Assembly: GCA_040900215.1 (NCBI GenBank)
Contig: JBBDZL010000007.1
Location: 1-41,172, forward strand
Direction of reading: 5' to 3'
DNA length: 41,172 nucleotides
Source of the DNA: 9FT-COMBO-53-11 sp040900215
Lineage (GTDB): Bacteria > Patescibacteriota > WWE3 > 9FT-COMBO-53-11
Part shown: piece after piece, positions 8,308 through 16,089 of the stretch
Layout: every line of letters starts with the position of its first letter
How positions within the stretch are numbered: position 1 is the first letter of the stretch
Notes under the pieces: model-generated
What the model was told of the DNA's origin: nothing
Databases searched by the model: none
What the model saw: the letters and a program-made list of their open reading frames with translations, nothing else
Made by a program: the position numbers and the translations under genes

Positions 8308-8613
8308 ATGGATGCCATTGACCGGTTTATTGGAAGCTATATCGGAGGCACCTGTGCTTCAGCAACGGGGGTACCCGAGATATCGGGGATATTCTGCGTT
8401 CTGGTCAACATCATCAATTACCTTCTGAGCATCGGGGCAGCAGTCTCCTTTATCATGCTAGTTTACGGAGGCTTTCAATACATGATCGCTGGCGGAGACG
8501 AGAAAGCAATCACCGTCGCCAAAAACACCATCACCTATGCCGTTTTAGGACTCGTTATTATCCTTGGAGCAATCCTCATTGTTAACTCCATTCTAGGAAC
8601 ACTGATTAAGTAA
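8308..8613 (+). CDS. VirB2-like pilin candidate (third paralogue)
   Basis: A 101-residue protein with two membrane helices around the loop MIAGGDEKAITVAKNTI, closely matching the loop pattern (G-G-D-x-K-A) of the preceding gene. It lacks an obvious cleavable signal peptide; instead a short N-terminal region with two Cys precedes the first helix. It is the last gene of the three-gene pilin-like unit. I infer a minor pilin or a channel component. Confidence 0.65.
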   Translation: MDAIDRFIGSYIGGTCASATGVPEISGIFCVLVNIINYLLSIGAAVSFIMLVYGGFQYMIAGGDEKAITVAKNTITYAVLGLVIILGAILIVNSILGTLIK

Positions 8614-8618
8614 TCCGA

Positions 8619-8659
8619 CCAAAAAGAAAAACCCAGCTCACGGAAACCGCAAGCTGGGT
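8619..8659 (-). terminator. Rho-independent terminator of the zinc-ribbon gene
   Basis: Stem 8631-8643 / 8647-8659 with a three-base loop, followed on the minus strand by a U-rich tract (8619-8630). Two positions pair as G-U only in the minus-strand RNA and are mismatches in the plus-strand RNA, so it serves the minus strand. Confidence 0.85.
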
Positions 8660-8667
8660 CAAGCGAA

Positions 8668-9609
8668 CTAACGCTCAACTACCCGATACTCGGAGAGGAG
8701 AGCATCGTCCGCCATTGGGATCGTCCAATCGGCGGGCCTCGAACTCCAAGAAGTGTCCGCCCGGAGCATCTCGTCCACGGACTCAAGACTGATCGTAAAA
8801 TTCCATGATTCGACGCAGGCGCGCTCTCCTCTGCCAGAAGTGCCGCGGAACGAAGTGTACCAGACGTCAAACTGGGCTTCTTCCGAAGGAGCTAGCGTGA
8901 GCGTCTCGTACCCCTCATATCCTCCGTAGTCTCCGGTCTTGTACCACAGGAGGACCCGATGTGCAACCCTCCCGTTGTTTTTCACAAAGACCGGGAAGAG
9001 CACGCGACACTCCTCGGTATACTCACCATCGAAGTATTCTCGATCCGTGATCTCCCCGACCCGCACTTCGATGTCCTCGAAGGCGGCGGTGCGCTGGGCG
9101 GTCTCCGCCTGTTCGGTCGCTTCGATCTGGGCCTGGGAAAGACGCAGAGAGGAAACGGAGGGAGCGGAATCACTTCCGAGGTATCCCTTCGAATCCATCC
9201 AGTAAAGGCCAACCCAAGGACCGCAGAAGAAGATGGCAACTGCGACCGCGATCAAGACCAAGAGAAGATGGTGGAACTTCCGCTTCTTGCGATCCTTGCG
9301 AAGGAATTCCTGCCGCGCGGCCTCCTTGCGCTGGGCAAGGACCTCATGGCCGACTGACTTCCCACCACAGTGGGCGCAGAAGTTGGCATCGGCCGACCCG
9401 CGCTTCTCGCAGCGCTCACAGAGCTTGAAAATCGCCTGACCGTCGATTGAGCAGAACGAAGTTCCCTGCGGATAGAGCCTGCCGCACCGGGGACACGCCG
9501 TTTCGCTCGGCAGATCGGCCGGGGTCCCACACTTGGGACACGCAGCCACTTCCTTGCCCTCGATGGAGAAACGGGTCGAACAACTCCGGCAAAACAGGTA
9601 CTCTGACAT
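8668..9609 (-). CDS. Multi-zinc-ribbon single-pass membrane protein
   Basis: A 313-residue protein of unknown function. The first 85 residues hold five Cys pairs (C7/C10, C24/C27, C39/C42, C64/C67, C78/C81) plus C53, consistent with two or three zinc ribbons on the cytoplasmic side. A Lys/Arg-rich stretch (100-112) precedes one membrane helix (about 113-136). The remaining ~175 residues, rich in Glu, Tyr and Thr, would be outside and look beta-rich (LFPVFVKNNGRVAHRVLLWY), like a small immunoglobulin-type or DUF4352-like domain. It lies opposite to the secretion genes with its own promoter, a hairpin around its AAAGGAGG and its own terminator. Confidence 0.75.
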   Translation of the reverse strand: MSEYLFCRSCSTRFSIEGKEVAACPKCGTPADLPSETACPRCGRLYPQGTSFCSIDGQAIFKLCERCEKRGSADANFCAHCGGKSVGHEVLAQRKEAARQEFLRKDRKKRKFHHLLLVLIAVAVAIFFCGPWVGLYWMDSKGYLGSDSAPSVSSLRLSQAQIEATEQAETAQRTAAFEDIEVRVGEITDREYFDGEYTEECRVLFPVFVKNNGRVAHRVLLWYKTGDYGGYEGYETLTLAPSEEAQFDVWYTSFRGTSGRGERACVESWNFTISLESVDEMLRADTSWSSRPADWTIPMADDALLSEYRVVER

Positions 9610-9611
9610 CT

Positions 9612-9627
9612 CGACCTCCTTTGGTCG
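9612..9627 (-). promoter_or_regulatory. Shine-Dalgarno in the loop of a hairpin
   Basis: Minus strand CGACC-AAAGGA-GGTCG, a perfect five-base-pair stem two bases before the ATG, with the Shine-Dalgarno spanning loop and stem. The same structure precedes the gene at 15957 with a compensatory change (C-G here, A-U there). Confidence 0.6.
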
Positions 9628-9651
9628 TATTGGGTTTTGTTACTAACCCAT

Positions 9652-9680
9652 AGTTTACCACGGGGAGGGGAGGACCGCAA
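9652..9680 (-). promoter_or_regulatory. Sigma70-type promoter of the zinc-ribbon gene
   Basis: Minus strand TTGCGG (9675-9680), 17-base spacer, TAAACT (9652-9657), giving a leader of about 35 bases that includes the Shine-Dalgarno hairpin. Confidence 0.55.
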
Positions 9681-9687
9681 GTATTTC

Positions 9688-9696
9688 TGCTAAGAT
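9688..9696 (+). promoter_or_regulatory. Extended -10 promoter, predicted leaderless
   Basis: TGC-TAAGAT (TAAGAT = 9691-9696) ends seven bases before the ATG at 9704. It overlaps the divergent promoter of the zinc-ribbon gene. Confidence 0.55.
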
Positions 9697-9703
9697 TTAT
9701 CTG

Positions 9704-11539
9704 ATGGACAGCGTTAGAAAAATTCTATTTGGCTCCGCTTTTGCGGTTCTAGCCGCCTCAATCTTTGTGATCTCATCTCCTCCTAAAGTTCAAGCAACAC
9801 TCTGTCCCGAATTCAAGGATGGGTCGCAGGGATCGTCAGAGTTGGCTCCCAACCCTAATAAGGTTCGGGAAATTGATCCGGTTAAGAAAGCGTGCTCGGG
9901 GGGAGGAGTCATCGGCTTTGTAACGTGCAAGATCGCAGAATTTTTCGCGAGCTTTTCCAGCGATCCTGGAGATCCGGGAAAACTCGACCTGCGGAATTCC
10001 CAGATGCCGGAATATCTTAGAGCCGCAAACCAGCTTGCTCTCTCCGGTGATAAGGAAGCTCTTCTAAATACCGATCCTTCTAAGCGAGAGGAGCCCGGAG
10101 CGATCACCGGAGGAATCGCTAAAATGCTGATTCCCGGCTACGAACAAAATGACCTGGATCCCATTAAACAACTAACGGAATCGGAAGGACAGCTGGTAAA
10201 CGGCGTGATTTTCCTTAACCAAAATTCTCTCCAGAAGAATTTTACCGATACCGTTTATGAGGAGCCAAACACAAGCTCGGACAAGGGCTTCTATGATCTT
10301 CAAATCGGAACTGGCGAAGAAGCAGCCTCGAATTATCAAACCGCCGGTAAATTTGGTGAAATTGCCCCGCTCTACGATCGGTTCGGCCTTCTAAAACAAG
10401 GGCTCTTTCCGCCTGCGGGTGAGGTAGCTATACCCGATCTCGACCAAGACTGTTCCACCTTTGACCCTAGTTTGATCGCTGTCACAGGATTCGTCGGAGA
10501 AAGCCCTCACCGCGAAGTACCGTGGACTGCTTTTGGAGAGATTCCGGATGGGGACAAAGAGCCTAGTGATGTGGATTGTACAAAAGATGAAGAAGGCAAC
10601 GTCATTAGTTGTCCTAGCGAGGTGGAAGGCAAAACCTATGAAGTCGGCGGAAACTTGGATATCCAAACCGAGATATCTCTCGCCAGCGAAGCCTGGGAGA
10701 GGATCGGCGCCCCAAGCAACGCTCCGGGTGAGGGAGGAGTCTTTAACGCTCTCCTTCTCCCCGGCTCCACCTTCCGCACCGAGGACGCCAAACCCCAACT
10801 TAAATTCGGCTATGATCCGCATAGTCAAGGGACTTATCAGGAGGTGGCCACCCTACCCGTAGCCGATTTGGGCAATGTGGGCGGCGCTACCAACTGCATC
10901 GTCAATGGAGTTACCGCCCACCCCGCGGTCGCCAACTCGGAGGCCTGTACCGCCGCGTTCGAGTTCTTCCCCGGCGCTTCGATCACCTGTACTGATGAGG
11001 CCGCCCCCCTGCCGTTCTCCAACAGCGCGGGCTCGGGCATCGCTCGCAAGGCCTGGGGGATTATGAACAATATGTACCAGGGGTTTTGGTGCTTCTGGAA
11101 CTGGAGCAAGACCGATTACCCCAACATCTTTGACGAGGATCTCTTCCGGAGGAATCCCAACCCATCCAGAGAGGAGGTCCAGAACGATTCCGAGTCCCTC
11201 TTCTGGTGCACCTGGCTAGTGTGGAAGACCCAATCCAACCACGGCCCGAGCCTGAACTCCCAAGCGATGAAGAATTACTACCAAAGCGGGGGGAGGTTCG
11301 TCAGCGCGGCCAGCGCCACTGTCCAAAACGTCCGGCCCGGGTACGTGGTCTTCTTTGATGTCTTCAATTCCATTAACCGGCTGGATCATGTAGGGGTCGT
11401 TTACAGCGTGACGGCAGATTCGATTACCTTCGTCCAATCCAACGCCGTAACCAAGTTCGACACCATCACTTTTAACGCCAGCGGGATCGGGGTCCAGAAT
11501 CTTCCTTGGGCCCGGGTGGACGGATTTGGCCGACCATGA
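9704..11539 (+). CDS. Secreted CHAP-domain peptidoglycan hydrolase of the secretion locus
   Basis: A 611-residue protein with a signal peptide (1-31). The middle ~450 residues are not recognised. The C-terminal ~120 residues form a CHAP (NlpC/P60-like) domain: the candidate nucleophile Cys502 in LFWCTWLV, and His562 in LDHVGVVY after the GYVVFF strand, as in cysteine amidases and endopeptidases that cut peptidoglycan. In type IV secretion systems a hydrolase of this kind opens the wall for the pilus (VirB1-like role). Start: ATG with an extended -10 seven bases upstream. Its stop overlaps the next start (ATGA). Confidence 0.8.
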   Translation: MDSVRKILFGSAFAVLAASIFVISSPPKVQATLCPEFKDGSQGSSELAPNPNKVREIDPVKKACSGGGVIGFVTCKIAEFFASFSSDPGDPGKLDLRNSQMPEYLRAANQLALSGDKEALLNTDPSKREEPGAITGGIAKMLIPGYEQNDLDPIKQLTESEGQLVNGVIFLNQNSLQKNFTDTVYEEPNTSSDKGFYDLQIGTGEEAASNYQTAGKFGEIAPLYDRFGLLKQGLFPPAGEVAIPDLDQDCSTFDPSLIAVTGFVGESPHREVPWTAFGEIPDGDKEPSDVDCTKDEEGNVISCPSEVEGKTYEVGGNLDIQTEISLASEAWERIGAPSNAPGEGGVFNALLLPGSTFRTEDAKPQLKFGYDPHSQGTYQEVATLPVADLGNVGGATNCIVNGVTAHPAVANSEACTAAFEFFPGASITCTDEAAPLPFSNSAGSGIARKAWGIMNNMYQGFWCFWNWSKTDYPNIFDEDLFRRNPNPSREEVQNDSESLFWCTWLVWKTQSNHGPSLNSQAMKNYYQSGGRFVSAASATVQNVRPGYVVFFDVFNSINRLDHVGVVYSVTADSITFVQSNAVTKFDTITFNASGIGVQNLPWARVDGFGRP

Positions 11540-12228
11540 GACTAGCCGAATTTCCCCGAAATAAAATTGCGCTGGCCCTCGCCATCCTAATTGGGGGAAT
11601 ATTTATCGCTCTCCTCATCGTGATCTTCGGCGGCCGGGGTTTTGGCACCCCGGCGGTGGCCTCAATCGAACCGGCCGGGGGGCAGGAAAATTACCTGGGG
11701 GAAATCCCGATCGCGGTTACTTTCCAAGAAGACTTAACCGAGGAGCAGCAGGATCTGGTTTATTTTGAGTTTCAACCGGAGGCGTTTTTCACGCTCCGCT
11801 GGACGGCTGCCAATCGGGTGGAGGCTAGATTTGTTCAGCCATTGGCGCTGGAATTAGATACTAACTACAGCGTCAAGGTCCTCTACAACAATGAGCCCAT
11901 TTACACCTCCTCCTTCAAAACTCCGGCGATCACCGAAGAGCAGCTACTGCAAGACCTAACCGAGCAGACCGAAGGGGATGAGCTCTTCGCCGAGGCCCAA
12001 ACGGATTGGTACAAAGACAATCCTTGGTACTCCAAACTGCCAATCATTGAAGATGACTATACAATCGTCTACGAGCCGGACACCAAAAAATTCCGCATCC
12101 GTATCACGATGGAAGAGAACACATTAGGTACTCAAATTGGGGACGCCAAGGACAGGGCGATAAAGAACTTGGAGACAATCGGCGTGGATTTAAGCCAGTA
12201 CAGTTATTACTTTATAGGAGACTACTAA
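11536..12228 (+). CDS. Membrane-anchored protein with Ig-like domain
   Basis: A 230-residue protein with one N-terminal membrane helix (about 12-34) and an extracytoplasmic part. Residues ~45-130 (VASIEPAGGQENYLGEIPIAV to NYSVKVLYNNEPIYTSSFKT) have the pattern of a bacterial Ig-like (SbsA/Big-type) beta-sandwich. The C-terminal ~90 residues are unknown. The ATG at 11536 overlaps the stop of the CHAP gene by four bases; the longer frame beginning at 11506 would lie inside that gene without a binding site. Co-transcription with the CHAP gene suggests a structural or assembly role at the envelope. Confidence 0.65.
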   Translation: MRLAEFPRNKIALALAILIGGIFIALLIVIFGGRGFGTPAVASIEPAGGQENYLGEIPIAVTFQEDLTEEQQDLVYFEFQPEAFFTLRWTAANRVEARFVQPLALELDTNYSVKVLYNNEPIYTSSFKTPAITEEQLLQDLTEQTEGDELFAEAQTDWYKDNPWYSKLPIIEDDYTIVYEPDTKKFRIRITMEENTLGTQIGDAKDRAIKNLETIGVDLSQYSYYFIGDY

Positions 12229-12234
12229 ACCTAA

Positions 12235-14187
12235 TTATTTCGGATAACTGGGCCACGAGCAGCTGCTCACAAAAGAAAAGGCCTTGGTCCTTATCTTATC
12301 CAGGTAAGCTTGGCCTCTTGCGATTACACTTGGGTCGGTGCAGTTTGTCGCTCCCTCAAGGAAAATAGTCATAAAAGCCAGCATCGGGTTTCCCGCTGCC
12401 GCAAAGCACTGGGGGTAATTCGCTTTGTAGGAGCTAGGGAGACTGAGGAATCGGGTTATTTGGGCGGTAAATCCCTGGTTGTCCAAAGCTCTAATTCCAA
12501 AGTCGGCTGGGGATACCCCGTAGTTAGAGGCGTTGCTTTCATTGAGCCAGATCGCCATCGCGAAGTCCGGCCGAACTCCGGCGGATTGGGCTTTGGCGAT
12601 GACATCGCTGTAACATTCTTCGACGTGGTTCCCCGGGCCAACACCCCATCGATCAGCGACACCCTTAACCACACTCTTGGGAAGAACACAAGCATCGGTG
12701 GCCGTCGCGGCCTGATTGCAGTCGACCTCACCGGCCGTCGCCTCCCAGGGGTAAGGCTCGTTGCTCAGAATAATCGAGATCAGCATAATGGTTCCGATCG
12801 CGAAAAACGCAAAGAACCCCACCACCCCCGCCAGCGTGTAGCCCACAATCTTCATCACGCCGCCCAGCTTCTCGACAACGATCTCGGCCGCAAACTGCAG
12901 CACCGCCCCGATCACCGCTCCGGCGGCGGTCCCGGCTAAGGGGATAGCAGAGCCCAGAATGCCTCCGACCACTTCTCCCAACCCCAACTTCTTAATTAAC
13001 CACAACCCAGCTTTCTTTAAACCTTTCTTAAGCCAAAATCCGGCTCTTAATCGTTTGGTAAAAGTCTGAGCATCCGCCAGCTTGCCAAGCAGTCCCTTAA
13101 CCCCTAACTTACCGGCCAAAGATTGGACAAGATTATTTAGATGGGAAGTGTAGTAGTAATCCTTAAATTTACTGGTTAGCCTCTTCCAACCATAAAGCTT
13201 AACGACCCCCCAGAAACCGTCTTTTTTGTAAGTTCGTAAGAACTGCAGAGTAGCGTAATGTTTATTCCTCGCTTCCCAAAAGCGTGAAAACTGCGCCTCG
13301 GAAGTGTTGTAGAGTGGTCCGCCTTTTCGAGATAGCCTCTTGAATTCCCCCGACACATTGCTGCGAAGATCTTTAGAGCTACCGCTCCAAGTTTTCCCGG
13401 TCGCTTCCGCCTCCTTCCATTGGCCGTCAGCTTTGCTCCATGCCTCCCTCGCCCGGCCAATATTCCCGGCAGAGGCCAATTCATCCCCGGCCCTCTTTAG
13501 TCTATCGGCGTTCCTAAGGGATGTCTTTAACCTTTCCTCAAATACAGCCGCTTGAGAGCTGAAATCTCCAAAGGTTCCCTGTTTAATCACATCTCCCGAA
13601 TCGCGGTAATGCTGCTCAATCCGGTCGGCCACCATTCGGATCATTCCCGGATCGCTCCTGACAGACTGGGCGGCCAAGTCCCTAATGATTCTCGGGCTGT
13701 TCTTATTCAAAGTCCCTTTCCACTGGTTCACGATGTGCCGAACGGTGTAAGGGACGACCTCGCCACCAGCATCGTTGACCCAAGCATTCTTATAAAGATA
13801 CTCCCAGGCCGCTTTGTCCACATCCCCCATGAATTCGTCCGGGGTGTAGAGAAGGCTGCTAAAGTTGGATTCAAAAGGGGTTCTTACCGTCTCCCAGGTG
13901 GTCTGCAGAGGGTCGGTGACGAAATCGATAAGGTTAAATTTTACCGGAGGAACTCTTCCCGGCTCATAGATCGGACGTTTCTCTCCCTCGATCTTGAAAG
14001 CTTCTTTGAGATCATCGCTAAGATACCCGGTAACGTTATCGGGGGCATTCAGTCCTTGGAGAGCACCATCCATACCTTCCAACAACCTTTGGGTTGCGGA
14101 ATCGATCGGACCTCCGCCGCCCCCAGCTGGGCGGCCCCGCCGCTGGCTCGGAAGAAAGAAGCCTGTGATACCCTGGAAAATTGCCAT
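12235..14187 (-). CDS. Large membrane protein with C-terminal lysozyme-like domain
   Basis: A 650-residue protein. The first ~400 residues are soluble, helical and basic in the second half, with no recognised fold. Two or three membrane helices follow (about 408-432 and 444-475). The final ~165 residues should be outside, contain several Cys, and carry DFAMAIWLNESNASNYG with Glu550 in the position of the catalytic Glu of lytic transglycosylases; PADFGI then resembles the D-x-G-I segment of the lysozyme-like fold. It would be a VirB1-type muramidase tethered to a large cytoplasmic domain. It is encoded opposite to the other secretion genes and ends six bases from the Ig-like gene. Confidence 0.65.
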   Translation of the reverse strand: MAIFQGITGFFLPSQRRGRPAGGGGGPIDSATQRLLEGMDGALQGLNAPDNVTGYLSDDLKEAFKIEGEKRPIYEPGRVPPVKFNLIDFVTDPLQTTWETVRTPFESNFSSLLYTPDEFMGDVDKAAWEYLYKNAWVNDAGGEVVPYTVRHIVNQWKGTLNKNSPRIIRDLAAQSVRSDPGMIRMVADRIEQHYRDSGDVIKQGTFGDFSSQAAVFEERLKTSLRNADRLKRAGDELASAGNIGRAREAWSKADGQWKEAEATGKTWSGSSKDLRSNVSGEFKRLSRKGGPLYNTSEAQFSRFWEARNKHYATLQFLRTYKKDGFWGVVKLYGWKRLTSKFKDYYYTSHLNNLVQSLAGKLGVKGLLGKLADAQTFTKRLRAGFWLKKGLKKAGLWLIKKLGLGEVVGGILGSAIPLAGTAAGAVIGAVLQFAAEIVVEKLGGVMKIVGYTLAGVVGFFAFFAIGTIMLISIILSNEPYPWEATAGEVDCNQAATATDACVLPKSVVKGVADRWGVGPGNHVEECYSDVIAKAQSAGVRPDFAMAIWLNESNASNYGVSPADFGIRALDNQGFTAQITRFLSLPSSYKANYPQCFAAAGNPMLAFMTIFLEGATNCTDPSVIARGQAYLDKIRTKAFSFVSSCSWPSYPK

Positions 14188-14203
14188 CGAATCAATAATA
14201 TCA
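14188..14203 (-). promoter_or_regulatory. Extended -10 promoter, predicted leaderless
   Basis: Minus strand TGA-TATTAT (TATTAT = 14195-14200) ends seven bases before the ATG at 14187. Confidence 0.55.
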
Positions 14204-14260
14204 GGAAAAGAATGGGAAACGGGGAGGGAAAGGGTCTGGGCTGGGTTGATTGCTTTCTTT

Positions 14261-14269
14261 TGCTACAAT
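14261..14269 (+). promoter_or_regulatory. Extended -10 promoter, predicted leaderless
   Basis: TGC-TACAAT (TACAAT = 14264-14269) ends eight bases before the ATG at 14278. Together with the opposite promoter at 14188 it forms a compact divergent control region. Confidence 0.55.
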
Positions 14270-14277
14270 TGAAGCTA

Positions 14278-15489
14278 ATGAAAAGACTGAAGCTAATCCT
14301 GGGACTTTTGCTCGCCCTTACTCTTTTTGTTGGCCTCAAGCCAAAAGCCGTTCACGCGGGGATTTTTGATCTTTGGGAGGCGGTTACCTGCGCTGCCGAT
14401 TTGGATTGCACAGTCCAAGCTGCTGCTACCTCGGCAGGAAACTATATCGTTCATACAGCCGTTGGCAAGGACTTTGAAGATCTGACCGAAGATGATCTTC
14501 AGGCAATGATCACAGGGAACTGGAACGAAGGGCTTGCGGCGGCGGTAGGAGAGATCGGGGGCTTGGTTTACAACTTCCCCCCAGTCCACGTCGGGGATTA
14601 TGTCCGCGCGGAATTGGCTGATAACTTGCTCAACAACTCCGTAAGAGCCCAGGTTACGGGAGCCGACGCGCTGAGCCCCATTCAAGAAATCTGGAGCAGA
14701 ATGAGAAACATCGCCTATGGCCTCTTCCTGGTGGTGATGATCGCAATTGGGATAATGATCATCATGCAAAAGGAGATCTCCCCCCGTGTTGTGGTGACCT
14801 TCACAAGCGCTTTGCCGAGAATACTTTTGGGTCTGGTTCTGATTACCTTCTCCTTCCCCATTATTGCTTTGATACTTGATGTTGGGGCTGTCTTCGGTAC
14901 CCAGTTGATTCTGCGGATTGTTGAGGGGATCTTCGAACCGATCGGGGAGTTGGTTGGAGAGGGGGTAGCCGCCGCAATTTCCGTAGCGCCTATCGTCTTG
15001 ATTGGAATATTTATTAGCGGGGTTGCGGGAGTGGGAGTGGGAGCACTATCCGGTCTAGCACTGATAGTGATCTTTCTTCTTGCTGCTCTTGTTCTCTCGG
15101 GCTTGACTATCATTCGAGCCGTTATCAATTACGGGTGGGTCTTGGTCTATACCATCTTCTCACCGATCCTTTTCCTCTTCGGCTCGCTTCCGGGACAGGA
15201 GGGATCAATTAGTAACCTGTTTAAAAACGTGTTTGCTAAGACCCTGGTGTTTCCAATGATCCTGTTCTTTGTTCTCTTAGGATTGGGTTTTACCACCACG
15301 GCTTTTGTAGGAACCGCTGAAAACTTCTTAAGCGGGAACCTCGGGGGCCTTGTGACCGGCGCTCTTTCTACTCAAGGTATCCTCGGGTCGATTATGGGGT
15401 TAGTGATGTTGGCCGCCGCTTTTAAGGCGCCTGATCTTGTCGAAGAAGCCCTCGGCGTCGGCGGTGGCCCAAAGAAGAGGAAGAAATAA
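14278..15489 (+). CDS. VirB6/TrbL-like polytopic membrane protein
   Basis: A 403-residue protein with a signal peptide (1-27, ending VHA). A short extracytoplasmic region with two Cys follows, then six or more membrane helices from about residue 140 (YGLFLVVMIAIGIMIIM) to 390, ending in a basic tail (GGGPKKRKK). VirB6/TrbL proteins form the inner-membrane channel of type IV secretion systems; the assignment rests on topology and context. The ATG at 14278 is chosen because a long upstream extension in frame would lie antisense to the lysozyme-domain gene and because of the extended -10 eight bases upstream. Confidence 0.7.
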   Translation: MKRLKLILGLLLALTLFVGLKPKAVHAGIFDLWEAVTCAADLDCTVQAAATSAGNYIVHTAVGKDFEDLTEDDLQAMITGNWNEGLAAAVGEIGGLVYNFPPVHVGDYVRAELADNLLNNSVRAQVTGADALSPIQEIWSRMRNIAYGLFLVVMIAIGIMIIMQKEISPRVVVTFTSALPRILLGLVLITFSFPIIALILDVGAVFGTQLILRIVEGIFEPIGELVGEGVAAAISVAPIVLIGIFISGVAGVGVGALSGLALIVIFLLAALVLSGLTIIRAVINYGWVLVYTIFSPILFLFGSLPGQEGSISNLFKNVFAKTLVFPMILFFVLLGLGFTTTAFVGTAENFLSGNLGGLVTGALSTQGILGSIMGLVMLAAAFKAPDLVEEALGVGGGPKKRKK

Positions 15490-15525
15490 AAAAAGTCCCG
15501 AGCTCATAAAGCACAGAGCTCGGGA
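15484..15525 (-). terminator. Terminator of the 15547 gene
   Basis: Ten-base-pair stem 15496-15505 / 15516-15525 followed on the minus strand by a U-rich run. A weaker U tract on the other side could let it also serve the VirB6-like gene. Confidence 0.8.
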
Positions 15526-15546
15526 TCTACTCTTTTACCTCGAACG

Positions 15547-15957
15547 CTAGCGAACCAACTTCTTCACCAGCGAAACAAGGATCAGGAACACGACCAAGCT
15601 GATAGCTCCGTAGATCACTACCAACCCCCGTGCGCCCACCTCAATCGCCCCCAAGAAGTAGCCGAGGGTGTAGGTGAAAGCGGACAGCGCGAGGACGAGG
15701 GCGAAGATGGCCCCCAGATTGGAGAAGACCCACTTCACCGCCTTCCAGAGCTTGCTCCCACCCTTACTGGTGTCCTTCTCTTCGCTCTGGGTGGAAACAT
15801 CCATCGATTCCACTGCCGATACCGGAACGATTGCCTGGGGGAAGACCACGGGGATGAGGTTCGGCGTTCCGCAACTCTCGCACTTAACCCATCCTCCAAC
15901 GTAGCCCTCCAAGGGCAACTGATCGCCGCACTTCGTACAGTTACCAGAGACTTCCAT
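15547..15957 (-). CDS. Zinc-ribbon protein with two membrane helices
   Basis: A 136-residue protein of unknown function. Residues 7-30 hold a CxxC...CxxC zinc ribbon (CTKC, CESC). After a Ser/Glu-rich linker comes KDTSKGGSKLWKAVKWVF just before two hydrophobic segments (about 80-100 and 108-130). The KGGSKL motif recurs in the neighbouring gene at 16090 with similar DNA, so the two share a module. The gene has its own promoter, a hairpin presenting AAAGGAGG, and its own terminator. It is placed antisense between VirB6-like and PrgI genes. A role in regulating or assembling the secretion machine is a guess. Confidence 0.75.
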   Translation of the reverse strand: MEVSGNCTKCGDQLPLEGYVGGWVKCESCGTPNLIPVVFPQAIVPVSAVESMDVSTQSEEKDTSKGGSKLWKAVKWVFSNLGAIFALVLALSAFTYTLGYFLGAIEVGARGLVVIYGAISLVVFLILVSLVKKLVR

Positions 15958-15961
15958 GATA

Positions 15962-15977
15962 AGACCTCCTTTGGTCT
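15962..15977 (-). promoter_or_regulatory. Shine-Dalgarno in the loop of a hairpin
   Basis: Minus strand AGACC-AAAGGA-GGTCT directly upstream of the ATG at 15957. It is equivalent to 9612-9627 with a compensated closing pair. Confidence 0.6.
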
Positions 15978-15997
15978 AGTTTTCAGTTGTTAGCTAT

Positions 15998-16026
15998 AGG
16001 ATAACATGAAAACGGGTAAAAATCAA
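15998..16026 (-). promoter_or_regulatory. Sigma70-type promoter of the 15547 gene
   Basis: Minus strand TTGATT (16021-16026), 17-base spacer, TATCCT (15998-16003). Nearly identical to the promoter at 16921-16949, including much of the spacer and flanks. Confidence 0.7.
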
Positions 16027-16040
16027 CTTTGCGGAGTCTA

Positions 16041-16082
16041 GGAAAAGAAAAAATCCCGAGCTCGCAGCGCGAAACTCGGGAT
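16041..16082 (-). terminator. Terminator of the 16090 gene
   Basis: Stem ATCCCGAG / CTCGGGAT (16053-16060 / 16075-16082) followed on the minus strand by a U-rich run ending near 16041. The stem sequence is shared with the terminator at 15496. Confidence 0.8.
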
Positions 16083-16089
16083 CCTCTTC

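Noticed and set aside
13552..14277. A long upstream extension in frame with the VirB6-like gene
   Set aside because: It lies antisense to the lysozyme-domain gene; the signal peptide at 14278 and the extended -10 mark the real start.
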